Source: Planosporangium spinosum
GTDB lineage: Bacteria > Actinomycetota > Actinomycetes > Mycobacteriales > Micromonosporaceae
Length of the DNA: 64,000 bases
Direction: 5' to 3'
Assembly (NCBI RefSeq): GCF_049999945.1
Contig: NZ_JBLYUB010000028.1
Coordinates: 29,622-93,621 of the forward strand
Shown: positions 33,718 through 42,890 of the stretch, piece by piece
How the letters are laid out: every line of letters starts with the position of its first letter
Position numbering within the stretch: the stretch's first letter is position 1
Notes under the pieces: model-generated
Database searches by the model: none
Told to the model about the DNA's origin: nothing
What the model saw: only the letters and a program-made list of their open reading frames with translations
Program-made: the position numbers and the translations under genes

Positions 33718-34209
33718 GTGCCAACACGTGGCGTCGTATACGTCCACTCGACCCCGCTCGCCGTGTGCCCGCACGTCGAGTGGGCAATCGCGCGTGTCCT
33801 CTCGGCGCCGGTGCGCCTGGAGTGGACCGCCCAGCCCGTTGAGCCCGGCGCTCGGCGGGCCGAGTGCGGCTGGACCGGCCAACCCGGTACCGGCGGTGAG
33901 CTCGCCGCCGCCCTGCGGCAGTGGCCCATGATCCGGTTCGAGGTCACCGAGGAGCCGAGCCCCGGCGTCGACGGCGAGCGCTACATGTACGCACCGGGCC
34001 GTGGCCTGTTCCGGGCGGCGACCAGCGCCAACGGTGACATCCAACTGTCCGAGGACCGGCTGCGCGCCCTCATGGCGACGGCGGTCGGGTACGAGGCGTT
34101 GGCCCACGCACTGGACAAGGCGCTGGGCACGCCGTGGGACGCCGAACTGGAGCCGTACCGCTACGCGGGTGAGGGCAGCCCGATGACCCTGCTCACCCGG
34201 GTCGGCTGA
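33718..34209 (+). CDS. DUF3145 family protein
   Basis: A 163-residue protein that matches DUF3145 along its length: PTRGVVYVHSTPLAVCPHVEWAI at the start, then LRFEVTEEPSPG-type and RYMYAPGRGLFRA and GDIQLSEDRLRALM segments. Function unknown; the family is nearly restricted to actinobacteria. GTG start with GGGAGG seven bases upstream. The 278 bases before it are AT-richer and probably hold its promoter. Confidence 0.85.
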   Translation: MPTRGVVYVHSTPLAVCPHVEWAIARVLSAPVRLEWTAQPVEPGARRAECGWTGQPGTGGELAAALRQWPMIRFEVTEEPSPGVDGERYMYAPGRGLFRAATSANGDIQLSEDRLRALMATAVGYEALAHALDKALGTPWDAELEPYRYAGEGSPMTLLTRVG

Positions 34210-34229
34210 ATCGGCGTCGTTCTGGTTGA

Positions 34230-35954
34230 GTGGGGTGCGTGCGTGCGCTAGCCGGAATCGTCGCCCTGATCACCGCCACCCTGCTCGCCGGCTGTGGTCG
34301 GGGAGTGACGTCGGCCAACGCCGACTCCGCCCACGGCTCCTGGCACGCCGCCAGCGGGTCGCCGACCTCCAGCGCGGGGCCGGACCCGGCGGCCCGCGCC
34401 GCCGCGCTCGCCGCCGGGCTCTCCGACGCGGACCTGGTCGGCCAGGTGCTGATGCCGTACGCCTACGGCGACAACGCGACGACGGTGAGCAGCGCCGCGG
34501 TGTCCGCCAACCGCGCGTACGCGGGCGTCGCCACCCCCGCGGAGATGGTCGACAAGTACCGGCTGGGCGGCCTGATCCTGATGAACCAGGCGGCCGCCGA
34601 CCCGACCGCGAGCACCAACAAGAGCAGCAACCTCGTGTCGCCGACCCAGGTCCGGTCCTTCACCGACGGGCTGCAGGCCGCCGCCGCGAAGCTGCCGGCG
34701 AAGGTGCCGCTGCTCGTCGGCACCGACCAGGAGTACGGGGTGGTCAACCGGCTCCGCTCCGGGGTGACCCAGCTGCCCAGCGCGCTCGCCTTCGGCGCCG
34801 CCGGCGACCCCGCCCTGACCCGCGCCGCGTGGGGCGCCGCCGGGGCCGACCTGCGCGCCATCGGCATCAACGTCGACTTCGCGCCGATCGCCGACGTGCT
34901 GGGCCAGTCCGGTGACGGCCCCATCGGCTCGCGCTCGTACGGCACCGACCCCAAAGCGGTGTCCGACCAGGTGGCCGCGGCGGTCCAGGGGCTGCGTGAC
35001 GGGGGGGTCGCGGCGACGCTGAAGCACTTCCCGGGCCACGGCCACACCACCGGCGACAGCCACACCCAGCTCCCCGTCCTCGGCCAGAGCCGGGACGCGC
35101 TGGCCGCCGGTGACCTGCCGCCGTTCACGGCCGGGATCGGTGCCGGTGCCGACCTGGTCATGTCCGGTCACCTCGACGTACGGTCGATCGACCCGGGCGT
35201 ACCGGCGTCGTTCTCCTCGAAGGTGCTCGTCGACCTGCTCCGCGGCCAGCTCGGCTTCAGGGGTGTGGTGGTCAGCGACGCGATGAACATGGCGCCGGCG
35301 GAGAAGTACGCGCCGGGCGAGGCGGCCGTGCGCGCCCTGGTCGCCGGTAACGACCTCCTGCTGATGCCGCCGGACCTCGCCGCTGCCCAGCGCGGCCTGC
35401 TCGAGGGCCTGGGCAACGGCTCGCTGCCCCGCACCCGCCTGGTCGAGGCGGCGACCCGGGTACTGGCGCTGAAGCTGCGGCTGGCCGGGCAGCCGCAGCC
35501 GGACCTGGCCGGGCTGGCCGGTGCCGACCGGCAGGCGGCGGCCGCGAAGGTCGCCGCGGCGGCCGTGACCGTCCTGCGCGGCGGTTGCCGGGGGCCGCTC
35601 GTACCGCGGGGTCCGGTCCGGGTCACCGGCTCCGACGGCCGCGACCAGCAGGTGCAGTGGCTGGGCGAGGCGCTGCGGGCCCGCGGGTACACGGTCGGCG
35701 CCAGCGGACCCGAGGTGCGGCTGGTCGGGTACGGCGACACCGCCACCGACCTCAGCGGCGGCGCCTCCGTCACGGCCGCGATGGACCTGCCGTACGTGCT
35801 GGGGGACGCGAAGTCACCGGTTCTGCTGGCTACGTACTCCTCGACCCGGGACTCGATGACCGCGCTCGCCGCCGTGCTGGCCGGCGCCGCCCCGGCGCCG
35901 GGCCGGTCCCCGGTGGAGGTGGCCGGACTGCCCCGGTCGGCCTGCGCCGGCTGA
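34230..35954 (+). CDS. GH3 beta-N-acetylhexosaminidase-type lipoprotein
   Basis: A 574-residue lipid-anchored GH3 enzyme. The lipobox LLAGC has C22 (counted from GTG 34230; a GTG at 34239 may be the true start). NagZ-type motifs are GTDQEYG, KHFPGHG with the acid/base histidine (K265 H266 start), and nucleophile D350 in VVVSDAMNM. It would act outside the membrane on N-acetylglucosaminides from peptidoglycan or glycans. The last 150 residues form an additional Ala/Gly-rich domain as in longer actinomycete NagZ proteins. Confidence 0.85.
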   Translation: MGCVRALAGIVALITATLLAGCGRGVTSANADSAHGSWHAASGSPTSSAGPDPAARAAALAAGLSDADLVGQVLMPYAYGDNATTVSSAAVSANRAYAGVATPAEMVDKYRLGGLILMNQAAADPTASTNKSSNLVSPTQVRSFTDGLQAAAAKLPAKVPLLVGTDQEYGVVNRLRSGVTQLPSALAFGAAGDPALTRAAWGAAGADLRAIGINVDFAPIADVLGQSGDGPIGSRSYGTDPKAVSDQVAAAVQGLRDGGVAATLKHFPGHGHTTGDSHTQLPVLGQSRDALAAGDLPPFTAGIGAGADLVMSGHLDVRSIDPGVPASFSSKVLVDLLRGQLGFRGVVVSDAMNMAPAEKYAPGEAAVRALVAGNDLLLMPPDLAAAQRGLLEGLGNGSLPRTRLVEAATRVLALKLRLAGQPQPDLAGLAGADRQAAAAKVAAAAVTVLRGGCRGPLVPRGPVRVTGSDGRDQQVQWLGEALRARGYTVGASGPEVRLVGYGDTATDLSGGASVTAAMDLPYVLGDAKSPVLLATYSSTRDSMTALAAVLAGAAPAPGRSPVEVAGLPRSACAG

Positions 35955-35990
35955 CGCCGCGCCGCAGGTCGCTGGCGGCGTAGAAACACG

Positions 35991-36025
35991 CGTGGCCCGC
36001 GACCCCGGACGGGGTGCGGGCCACG
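35991..36025. terminator. hairpin between GH3 and accD genes
   Basis: CGTGGCCCGC and GCGGGCCACG pair exactly around an inner GACCCC...GGGGT stem. Placed between convergent genes. Confidence 0.7.
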
Positions 36026-36040
36026 CTGGAGGCGAGCGAA

Positions 36041-37453
36041 CTACAGCGGAATGTTGCCGTGCGCGCCACGCGCGGCCGGTGCGGCCGCGAGCGCCTCCGC
36101 GATCCGCCGCCGGGTCTCGGTCGGCTTCACCACGTCGTCGACGACCCCGATCTCCAGGGCCCGGTTGACCCCACCGGCGACCCGGGTCTGCTCCTCGACC
36201 AGCTCGTTGCGCAGCGCCTCGCGCTCGTCGGCCGGCGCGGCGGCGAGCTTCTTGCGGTGCAGGATGTTCACCGCGGCCGAGGCGCCCATGACGGCGATCT
36301 CCGCGTTGGGCCACGCATACACCGCGGTGGCGCCCAGCGAACGGGAGTTCATGGCGATGTACGCGCCGCCGTACGCCTTGCGGGTCACCAGCGTCACCCG
36401 CGGCACGACCGCCTCGGCGAACGCGTGCAGCAGCTTGGCGCCGCGGCGCACCACGCCGTCCCACTCCTGGCCGACGCCGGGCAGGTAGCCGGGCACGTCG
36501 ACGAGCACGATCAGCGGTACGCCGAGCGAGTCGCACATCCGCACGAACCGGGCCGCCTTCTCGGCGCTGGTGGCGTCCAGGCACCCGCCCAGGCGCATCG
36601 GGTTGTTGGCGATGACGCCGACGGTGCGACCCGCGAACCGGCCCAGGGTGGTCACGATGTTGGGCGCCCACTTGGCGTGCAGCTCCACGCCGGGCTCGTC
36701 GAGCAGGGCCTTGACCAGCGGCTTGACGTCGTACGCGCGGTTCGGCTGGTCGGGCAGCAGCCCGGACAGGTCGACGTCCTCGGACGCGTCGGCCGGCTCG
36801 ACCCGGCCCTGGCGGCCCAGCAGCGAGGCCAGTTCGCGGGCCTTGGCCAGCGCCGACTCGTCGTCCTTCGTGGTCACGTGCACCACGCCGGAGCGCCGGC
36901 CGTGCGGCTCCGGGCCGCCGAGGCGCTCCATGTCCACCTGCTCGCCGGTGACGCTGCGCACCACCTCGGGGCCGGTGACGAAGATGCGACCGGCGTCGGA
37001 CATCACCACGATGTCGGTGAGGGCCGGACCGTACGCCGCACCGCCGGCCGCGGGGCCCAGGACGACCGAGATCTGCGGTACCCGCCCGGAGGCGCGCACC
37101 ATCGCGGCGAAGACCTGGCCGACGCCGTCCAGCGCGACCACGCCCTCCTGCAGCCGCGCGCCGCCGCAGTGCCACAGCCCGAGTACGGGTACCCGCTCGC
37201 GGACCGCCGTATCGATGGAGTCGACGATGTGGCGGCAGCCCTCGGTACCCATGGCGCCGCCCATCCGCGTCGCGTCCGAGGCGAACGCGACCACCGGGGT
37301 GCCGTCGATCTCCCCGCGTGCGGCCAGCACCCCGGAGTCGTCGCGCGGGGCGAGCAGCCGAAGCGACCCCTGGTCGAACAGGGCCCGCAGCCGTACCTCC
37401 GGGTCCCGGTAGTCGATCGCCTGGGTATCGGGTGTCGTCGCTGTCTGTGTCAT
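36041..37453 (-). CDS. accD: acyl-CoA carboxylase carboxyltransferase subunit
   Basis: A 470-residue carboxyltransferase beta chain that moves the carboxyl group from biotin to acetyl- or propionyl-CoA. Crotonase-type halves are visible: GGARLQEGVVAL and GPAAGGAAYGPALTD in the first, VDVPGYLPGVGQEW and GASAAVNILHRKKL in the second. Final gene after fabF in the fatty-acid operon, so malonyl-CoA supply for FAS II is the likely job; the biotinylated alpha subunit is elsewhere. ATG has AGGAGAAG upstream. Confidence 0.88.
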   Translation of the reverse strand: MTQTATTPDTQAIDYRDPEVRLRALFDQGSLRLLAPRDDSGVLAARGEIDGTPVVAFASDATRMGGAMGTEGCRHIVDSIDTAVRERVPVLGLWHCGGARLQEGVVALDGVGQVFAAMVRASGRVPQISVVLGPAAGGAAYGPALTDIVVMSDAGRIFVTGPEVVRSVTGEQVDMERLGGPEPHGRRSGVVHVTTKDDESALAKARELASLLGRQGRVEPADASEDVDLSGLLPDQPNRAYDVKPLVKALLDEPGVELHAKWAPNIVTTLGRFAGRTVGVIANNPMRLGGCLDATSAEKAARFVRMCDSLGVPLIVLVDVPGYLPGVGQEWDGVVRRGAKLLHAFAEAVVPRVTLVTRKAYGGAYIAMNSRSLGATAVYAWPNAEIAVMGASAAVNILHRKKLAAAPADEREALRNELVEEQTRVAGGVNRALEIGVVDDVVKPTETRRRIAEALAAAPAARGAHGNIPL

Positions 37454-37527
37454 CGCTTCTCCTTGTCCGCGACTGCGAGGCTCACACGCTCACTCCTGGC
37501 GCGCGTCTGACCGTCGCCGGGCGGCGG

Positions 37528-38745
37528 TCAGACGCGGGCGAAGATCAACGCTGCGTTGTGGCCCCCGAAACCGAACGAATTGTTCAGGGCGGCGGGAATC
37601 TCCAACGGGCGCGCCTTGTGGGCGGCCACGTCCAGGTCGACGCCGTCGTCGGGGTCGTCGAGGTTGATCGTGGGGGGCACCACGCCGTGGTGGATGGCGA
37701 GGATGGTGGCGATCGACTCGATCGCACCGGCCGCGCCGAGCAGGTGCCCGGTCATCGACTTCGTCGAGGTGATCACGGGGTGGTCGCCCAGTGCCTTGTG
37801 CAGCGAGATGATCTCCGCGATGTCACCGACCGGCGTGGACGTGGCGTGCGCGTTGACGTGCACCACGTCGGTCTTGGCGAGGCCGGAGTCGCGCAGCGCC
37901 ATCGAGATGGCGCGGATGGCACCGTTGCCCTCGGGGTCGGGCTGGACGATGTCGAAGCCGTCGGAGGTCATGCCCGCTCCGGCGAGCCGCGCGTACACCT
38001 TGGCGCCGCGGGCGCGGGCGGAGTCGGCGCGTTCGAGCACGATCACCCCGGCGCCCTCGCCGAGCACGAAGCCGTCGCGGCCCTTGTCGAAGGGGCGGGA
38101 CGCCCGCTCCGGCTCGTCGTTGCGCGTCGACATGGCGCGCATCGAGGCGAAGCCGGCGATCGGCAGCGGGTGGATGACCGACTCGGTACCCCCGGCGACG
38201 ACCACGTCGGCCCGGCCGGAGCGGATCATGTCGAGCGCCCAGGCGATCGACTCCGCGCCGGTGGCGCAGGCGCTCGCGGGCGAGTGCACGCCCGCCCGGG
38301 CCTTGAGCTCCAGGCCGATCCAGGCCGCCGGCCCGTTCGGCATGAGCATCGGTACGGTGTGCGGCGACACCCGGCGCGGGCCGCTCGCCTCGAGGATGTC
38401 GTCCTGGGCGAGCAGCGTCGTGGCACCACCGATACCGGAGCCGACGACCACGCCGAGCCGCTCCGGGTCCAGGCCCGCGTCGGCGAGGCCCGAGTCGGCC
38501 CACGCCTCACGGGCGGCGACCAGAGCGACCTGCTCCGACCGGTCCATCCGCCGGGCCTGCACCCGGTCGATGGTCGGCTCATGCGCGAGCTGACCGGCGA
38601 TCCGCACCGGCAGCTGCGCCGCCCACTCCTGGGTCAGGGCGCTGACCCCGGAGCGGCCGGCGAGCATGGCGTCCCAGGTCGACGCGACGTCCCCGCCGAG
38701 CGGGGTCGTCGCGCCGAGCCCGGTCACGACGACCTCAACGCTCAC
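37528..38745 (-). CDS. fabF: 3-oxoacyl-ACP synthase II
   Basis: A 405-residue elongating ketosynthase. Active-site C160 in SPASACATG, histidines in NAHATSTPVGD and KSMTGHLLGAAG, and GVVVGSGIGG at the dimer interface. It condenses malonyl-ACP with acyl-ACP in fatty-acid elongation. GTG start overlaps the acyl carrier protein stop. The gene order fabD-fabH-acpP-fabF identifies this as the primary metabolic synthase rather than a polyketide set. Confidence 0.93.
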   Translation of the reverse strand: MSVEVVVTGLGATTPLGGDVASTWDAMLAGRSGVSALTQEWAAQLPVRIAGQLAHEPTIDRVQARRMDRSEQVALVAAREAWADSGLADAGLDPERLGVVVGSGIGGATTLLAQDDILEASGPRRVSPHTVPMLMPNGPAAWIGLELKARAGVHSPASACATGAESIAWALDMIRSGRADVVVAGGTESVIHPLPIAGFASMRAMSTRNDEPERASRPFDKGRDGFVLGEGAGVIVLERADSARARGAKVYARLAGAGMTSDGFDIVQPDPEGNGAIRAISMALRDSGLAKTDVVHVNAHATSTPVGDIAEIISLHKALGDHPVITSTKSMTGHLLGAAGAIESIATILAIHHGVVPPTINLDDPDDGVDLDVAAHKARPLEIPAALNNSFGFGGHNAALIFARV

Positions 38746-38984
38746 GCCTGCGCCTTGATGATGTACGACACGGCGTCGCCCACCGTCTTGAGGTTCTGCA
38801 CCTCGTCGTCCGGGATCTTCACACCGAACTTCTCCTCGGCCGCCACCACGACCTCCACCATCGACAGCGAGTCGACGTCGAGGTCCTCGGTGAACGACTT
38901 CTCCTCGGTGACGTCGTCGGGGTTGACCCCGGCGACCTCTTCGAGGATCTCGGCGAGTCCGGAAACGATCTCGTCACGGCTCAT
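38742..38984 (-). CDS. acpP: acyl carrier protein
   Basis: An 80-residue acidic four-helix carrier. The phosphopantetheine site is S39 in DVDSLSMVE. It shuttles growing acyl chains between FabD, FabH and FabF. ATG follows GGAAGGAA at normal spacing. Stop overlaps the fabF GTG. Confidence 0.95.
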   Translation of the reverse strand: MSRDEIVSGLAEILEEVAGVNPDDVTEEKSFTEDLDVDSLSMVEVVVAAEEKFGVKIPDDEVQNLKTVGDAVSYIIKAQA

Positions 38985-39089
38985 TGGGTTGTTTCCTTCC
39001 TGGTTGGAACATTCACGGCGAAAGCCTTGTGGGCGGTTGCGGTGGTGCCGGCCTGTCCGGTCACCGCCAGCGGGCGATCTACCCGCTGG

Positions 39090-40046
39090 TCATGGGCAGC
39101 GGACGACCTGCCCGGCATAGGTGAGGCCGCCGCCGAAGCCGAACAGTAGTACCGGCGCGCCGGACGGTATCTCGCGGCGCTCGACCAGCTTCGACAGGGC
39201 CAGCGGGATGCTGGCCGCCGAGGTGTTGCCCGACTCGACGATGTCCTTCGCGACGATCGCGTCGGGCAGGTTGAGCCGCTTGGCGATGCCCTCGATGATG
39301 CGGGCGTTGGCCTGGTGGCAGACGAGCGCCTTGATGTCGGCCGGCTCGTAGCCGGCCCGTTTGATCGCGTCGAGGGCCAGCGGGGCGAGCGACGTCGTGG
39401 CCCAGCGGAAGACCTGCTGGCCCTCCTGCTGGATGTAGGGCCGCCAACCCTCGATGCGGACCGCGTCACTGCGCTCGGGTACCGACCCCCACAGCACCGG
39501 ACCGATCCCCGGCTGCTCGTCCCCGGAGACGGCGGTGATCACGGCCGCGCCGGCCGCGTCGCCGAACAGGATGCAGGTCGAGCGGTCGGTCCAGTCGGTG
39601 AAGTCGGACAGCTTCTCGGCGCCGATGACGATGGCGTTGCGGGCCGAACCGGCCCGGATCGCGTGGTCGGCGGCGGCGAGGGCGTACGAGAAGCCGGAGC
39701 AGGCGGTGTTGATGTCGAACGCGCCCGGCGCGGTGATGCCGAGCTTCGCGGCGACCCGGCAGGCCACGTTGGGGGAGCGGTCGACCGAGCTGCAGGTCGC
39801 CACGACGACGAGGTCGATGTCGCCGGCGGTGAGACCGGAGCCCGCGAGCGCCTTGTCCGCCGCGGCCGCGGCCATGTCGGCCACGGTCTCGGTGTCGGCG
39901 ACGCGGCGGGTCACGATGCCGACCCGGTCACGGATCCACTGGTCGTTGGTGTCGACCATCTGTGCCAGGTCATCGTTGGTGAGTATGCGCGAGGGCTGGT
40001 AGTGGCCCAGGGCGAGGAACCGGGAGCCGGCGACGGGTCGGGTCAC
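39090..40046 (-). CDS. fabH: 3-oxoacyl-ACP synthase III
   Basis: A 318-residue initiating ketosynthase that joins an acyl-CoA primer to malonyl-ACP. Triad: C116 in NTACSGF, H in CHQAN, N in ESGNTSAAS. GTG start with AGAAAGG upstream. In actinomycetes FabH selects branched primers. Confidence 0.93.
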   Translation of the reverse strand: MTRPVAGSRFLALGHYQPSRILTNDDLAQMVDTNDQWIRDRVGIVTRRVADTETVADMAAAAADKALAGSGLTAGDIDLVVVATCSSVDRSPNVACRVAAKLGITAPGAFDINTACSGFSYALAAADHAIRAGSARNAIVIGAEKLSDFTDWTDRSTCILFGDAAGAAVITAVSGDEQPGIGPVLWGSVPERSDAVRIEGWRPYIQQEGQQVFRWATTSLAPLALDAIKRAGYEPADIKALVCHQANARIIEGIAKRLNLPDAIVAKDIVESGNTSAASIPLALSKLVERREIPSGAPVLLFGFGGGLTYAGQVVRCP

Positions 40047-40080
40047 AGCGTTACCTTTCTCATGCGCTCGCTTTCCTCGG

Positions 40081-41241
40081 TCACAGCAAACCTCCGATGC
40101 GGGCGACGGGTTGGCCGGGCGCCACCGGGTCCTCGGGGTGGGCGAGCCATTCGGTGAGGATTCCCGCGTCGTGGGCGGCCACCTCGACCGGTCCCTGGCG
40201 GGTGGAGACGTGGCCGATCACCTGTCCGGTGCCGACCTCGGCACCCTCGGCGAGGTCGGCGGCCGGTACGAAGTTGCCGGCGGCGGTCGCGACCACGACG
40301 CGGAACTGCAGCGTCGGCTCGTGACTGGGCGCGGCGCCGTGGCGGGCGATCGCGTCCCGCGCCGCGGCCAGGTCGTCGGGCGTGTTCACGGTGATGATCT
40401 CGATGCCCTTGAGGGTCCGCTTCGCCAGGCCGGCGAGCGTACCGGCGGGCGGCAGTTCGATGATCGCGGTGACGCCGATCTCGGCGAGCGTCTGCATGCA
40501 CAGGTCCCAGCGCACCGGCGCGGTGACCTGGCGGACCAGCCGCTGCAGCATCGTCGGGCCGTGGTCGACGGCCGCGCCGTCGCGGTTGGACAGCAGGATC
40601 CGGCTGGGCGTACCCGCGGTGATGCCACCGGCCACGGCGGCGAGAGCCTGCTCGGCGGGGGCCATGTACGGGGTGTGGAACGCGCCGGCGACCGACAGGG
40701 GAATGACGCGTGCCCGGGCGGGCGGCTCGGCGGCCAGTTTCTCCAGGCTGGACAGTTCGCCGGCGGCCACGACCTGGCCGGCGCCGTTGCGGTTGGCCGG
40801 GTACAGCCCGGCGGCGTCGATGGCGGCGACGACCTCGTCGGGGTCGCCGCCGAGGACGGCACTCATGCCGGTGGCCTCGAGGGCGCAGGCCGCGGCCATC
40901 TCCCGCCCGCGTACGGCGGCGAAGGTGATGGCGGCCTCGGCGGTGAAGACGTCGGCGAGCGCCGCGGCGCCGACCTCGCCGACGCTGTGCCCGGCGACGA
41001 CGGCGACGTCGTACATTGGCAGGTGCTCGGCCGCGAGCAGGGCGGCGGCGACCAGCAGCGGCTGGGTGCGGGCGGTGTCCTTGATCTCGTCGGCGTCCGC
41101 CTCGGTGCCCAGGTGCACCAGGTCGAGCCCGGCCAGGGCCGACCACCAGCGCAGGCGGGCCTCGGCGCCGGGGAGTTGGAGCCAGGGCGTGAGGAAGCCA
41201 GGCTTCTGTGACCCCTGTCCGGGGGCTAGTACGGCGAGCAC
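40081..41241 (-). CDS. fabD: malonyl-CoA:ACP transacylase with C-terminal lipoyl-like domain
   Basis: A 386-residue protein. Residues 1-305 are FabD: GQGSQ at 9-12, nucleophile S86 in GHSVGE, and the histidine in GAFHTPYM. It loads malonyl groups onto acyl carrier protein. Residues 310-386 look like a biotinyl/lipoyl hammerhead (VGTGQVIGHV..., VEVAAHDAGILTEWL, DPVAPGQPVARIG), but the residue aligned with the modified lysine is Q349, so it should not be lipoylated or biotinylated. Typical FabD proteins end near 310 residues. GTG start. First structural gene after fasR. Confidence 0.9.
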   Translation of the reverse strand: MLAVLAPGQGSQKPGFLTPWLQLPGAEARLRWWSALAGLDLVHLGTEADADEIKDTARTQPLLVAAALLAAEHLPMYDVAVVAGHSVGEVGAAALADVFTAEAAITFAAVRGREMAAACALEATGMSAVLGGDPDEVVAAIDAAGLYPANRNGAGQVVAAGELSSLEKLAAEPPARARVIPLSVAGAFHTPYMAPAEQALAAVAGGITAGTPSRILLSNRDGAAVDHGPTMLQRLVRQVTAPVRWDLCMQTLAEIGVTAIIELPPAGTLAGLAKRTLKGIEIITVNTPDDLAAARDAIARHGAAPSHEPTLQFRVVVATAAGNFVPAADLAEGAEVGTGQVIGHVSTRQGPVEVAAHDAGILTEWLAHPEDPVAPGQPVARIGGLL

Positions 41242-41308
41242 CCCTATGACTGTTCCGGATGATCCGGCCCCGCACGGGTAACGCTAGGCACGAAACTCGA
41301 CGACTTCT

Positions 41309-41327
41309 TTTGGAGGATTCCTCCAAA
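41309..41327. promoter_or_regulatory. palindrome between fasR and fabD, candidate FasR operator
   Basis: TTTGGAGGA-T-TCCTCCAAA, perfect 9-base arms around one base, 68 bases upstream of the fabD start and about 45 bases after fasR. FasR is known to activate the fatty-acid operon from this gap in related actinomycetes, so an operator is likely; a terminator-like role is possible. Confidence 0.5.
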
Positions 41328-41372
41328 GAGTACCGTCCAGTTTCTCTCGGTACCCGTCCCGGTAACCAAGTG

Positions 41373-42632
41373 TCACCCGCTGTTTGCCGAGGTCGCAGGC
41401 GGGGGAGGGGTCGCCGACGGATCGAGCCGGCCGACGGTCAGCGCGATCCGCAACGCGAACGCGTCGCGCGCCGTGAGTGGCGTGAATCCGGTCACCTCGC
41501 CGATGCGGCGCAGCCGGTACCGCACCGTGTTCGGATGGACGTACAGGGCGCGGGCCGCGCTCTCCAGTACGCCGCCGGCGGTGAAGAACGCGTCGAGGGT
41601 GTCCAGCAGTTCGCCGCCGGCGCGCAGCAGGGCGCCGTACACGTCCTGGCGCAGGATGCGGCGCGCCTCGGCGTCCCCGGCCAGGGCCCGCTCGGGCAGC
41701 AGGTCGGCGGCGGCCACCGGTCGGGGGGCCGACGGCCAGGCCGGCGCGGCCCGGAACCCGGCGAGCGCCGCCCGGGCGGACTCGGTCGCCTCCTCCAGGC
41801 TCGGCACCGCCGGTCCGACGACCACCGGACCGTCGCCGAAGCCGACCAGCAGGCTGCGGGTGGCCGCGAGCGGGTCGGTGGCGCCACCGAGCACGACCAC
41901 GAGGCGGTCGCCGTGCACTCCGCCCAGGATCTCCACGCCGATCCGCCGGGCCGCCCGGTACACCGTGTGCAGCACCATCGCCACCTCGCCGCCCGGCGAG
42001 CGACCGACCGCGACGGCGACCGGCGGGGCGTCGCCCCAGCCCAGTGCGGCGGCGCGGCTCGCCAGCACGTCCGAGGAGTCCCCGCGCAGCAGCGCGTCGA
42101 CCAGCAGCGCCTGCAGTCGGGCGTCCCACGCGCCGCGGGTCTCCGCCGCGCGGGCGTACACCCGGGCGGCGGCGAAGGCGATCTCGCGGCTGAAGCGCAG
42201 GATCGCCTCCTGGATGGCGGCCTCCTCGCCCGCGGCGGCCAGATGCGGCACCTGCTCCTCGGCGACCTCGATGGTGATCCGGATGAGCTGGACGGTCTGT
42301 TGCAGGTTGATGGAGCGGGCCAGGGCCCGGGGGGCGGCGTCGAACACCTCGTCGGAGACCTCCTGCGGGGCGCCGTCGTCGCCGTCCCGGCGGCGCAGCC
42401 ACTCCACAAGCGACCGGACGCCGGCCTGGGCCACGAGCATCACCCAGGCACGCTGGTCGGCGGGCAGGTCACGGAACCAGGGCAGGACCTCGTCCATCCG
42501 CGCGACGCTCGCGGTGGCCAGCGAACCGGCGGCGCGCTCGATGGCCCGGATGCTGGCCGCCAGGGGGGTGGCGTCCGGACTGGCCGCGGCCTCGTCGTCG
42601 GGGCGCTGCTCGGTGTCTACCTGCCTGGTCAT
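41373..42632 (-). CDS. fasR: FasR-type transcriptional regulator of the FAS II operon
   Basis: A 419-residue PucR/CdaR-class protein: the C-terminal helix-turn-helix is LESAARALYVHPNTVRYRLRRIGEVTG (about 360-386), preceded by a GGDEF-like middle region. A gene of this type upstream of fabD in Streptomyces and Mycobacterium is FasR, the activator of fatty-acid synthesis genes, responding to long-chain acyl-CoA. Start ATG chosen at MTRQV; upstream frame has no domain. The position and family make the assignment good, though binding is inferred. Confidence 0.85.
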   Translation of the reverse strand: MTRQVDTEQRPDDEAAASPDATPLAASIRAIERAAGSLATASVARMDEVLPWFRDLPADQRAWVMLVAQAGVRSLVEWLRRRDGDDGAPQEVSDEVFDAAPRALARSINLQQTVQLIRITIEVAEEQVPHLAAAGEEAAIQEAILRFSREIAFAAARVYARAAETRGAWDARLQALLVDALLRGDSSDVLASRAAALGWGDAPPVAVAVGRSPGGEVAMVLHTVYRAARRIGVEILGGVHGDRLVVVLGGATDPLAATRSLLVGFGDGPVVVGPAVPSLEEATESARAALAGFRAAPAWPSAPRPVAAADLLPERALAGDAEARRILRQDVYGALLRAGGELLDTLDAFFTAGGVLESAARALYVHPNTVRYRLRRIGEVTGFTPLTARDAFALRIALTVGRLDPSATPPPPATSANSG

Positions 42633-42769
42633 GCACCTGAGCTTGTCATGAGCCGGCCGCCGGCGTGGGAGCGGTAGGCGCGGGCGGGCCCGGCCGGGGT
42701 ACGCGGAACGGCTGGCCAGCGGCCGCCGGGTGGCCGATATGCCAACCTTCGCAGGTATATCGATGGCCG

Positions 42770-42798
42770 TTGACATGTAGGAAACCCCTTGTTAAAAA
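42770..42798 (+). promoter_or_regulatory. sigma-70-type promoter of the GH16 gene
   Basis: TTGACA at 42770-42775, 17-base spacer, TAAAAA at 42793-42798. One of the few clear housekeeping-type promoters in the window. Confidence 0.6.
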
Positions 42799-42804
42799 GT
42801 GTGT

Positions 42805-42816
42805 GAGAGCGCTCTC
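42805..42816 (+). promoter_or_regulatory. LacI-family operator (GAGAGCGCTCTC)
   Basis: Perfect 12-base palindrome placed seven bases after the -10 and so overlapping the transcription start. It has the central GAGCGCTC core of CebR/BglR-type sites, fitting repression of a glucanase gene in the absence of oligosaccharides. No LacI-type gene is nearby. Confidence 0.65.
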
Positions 42817-42890
42817 TTACGCGCTCCGGGCGCGGCGGGCGGCGCAGACTCCCCCGTCACCGCCGTACTCCCTGCATGGAAAGGCACCCC

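Noticed and set aside
36041..41241. Possible polyketide cluster because of ketosynthase, acyltransferase and carrier genes
   Set aside because: Gene order fasR-fabD-fabH-acpP-fabF-accD is the primary fatty-acid operon; no chain-length factor, ketoreductase or cyclase genes are present.
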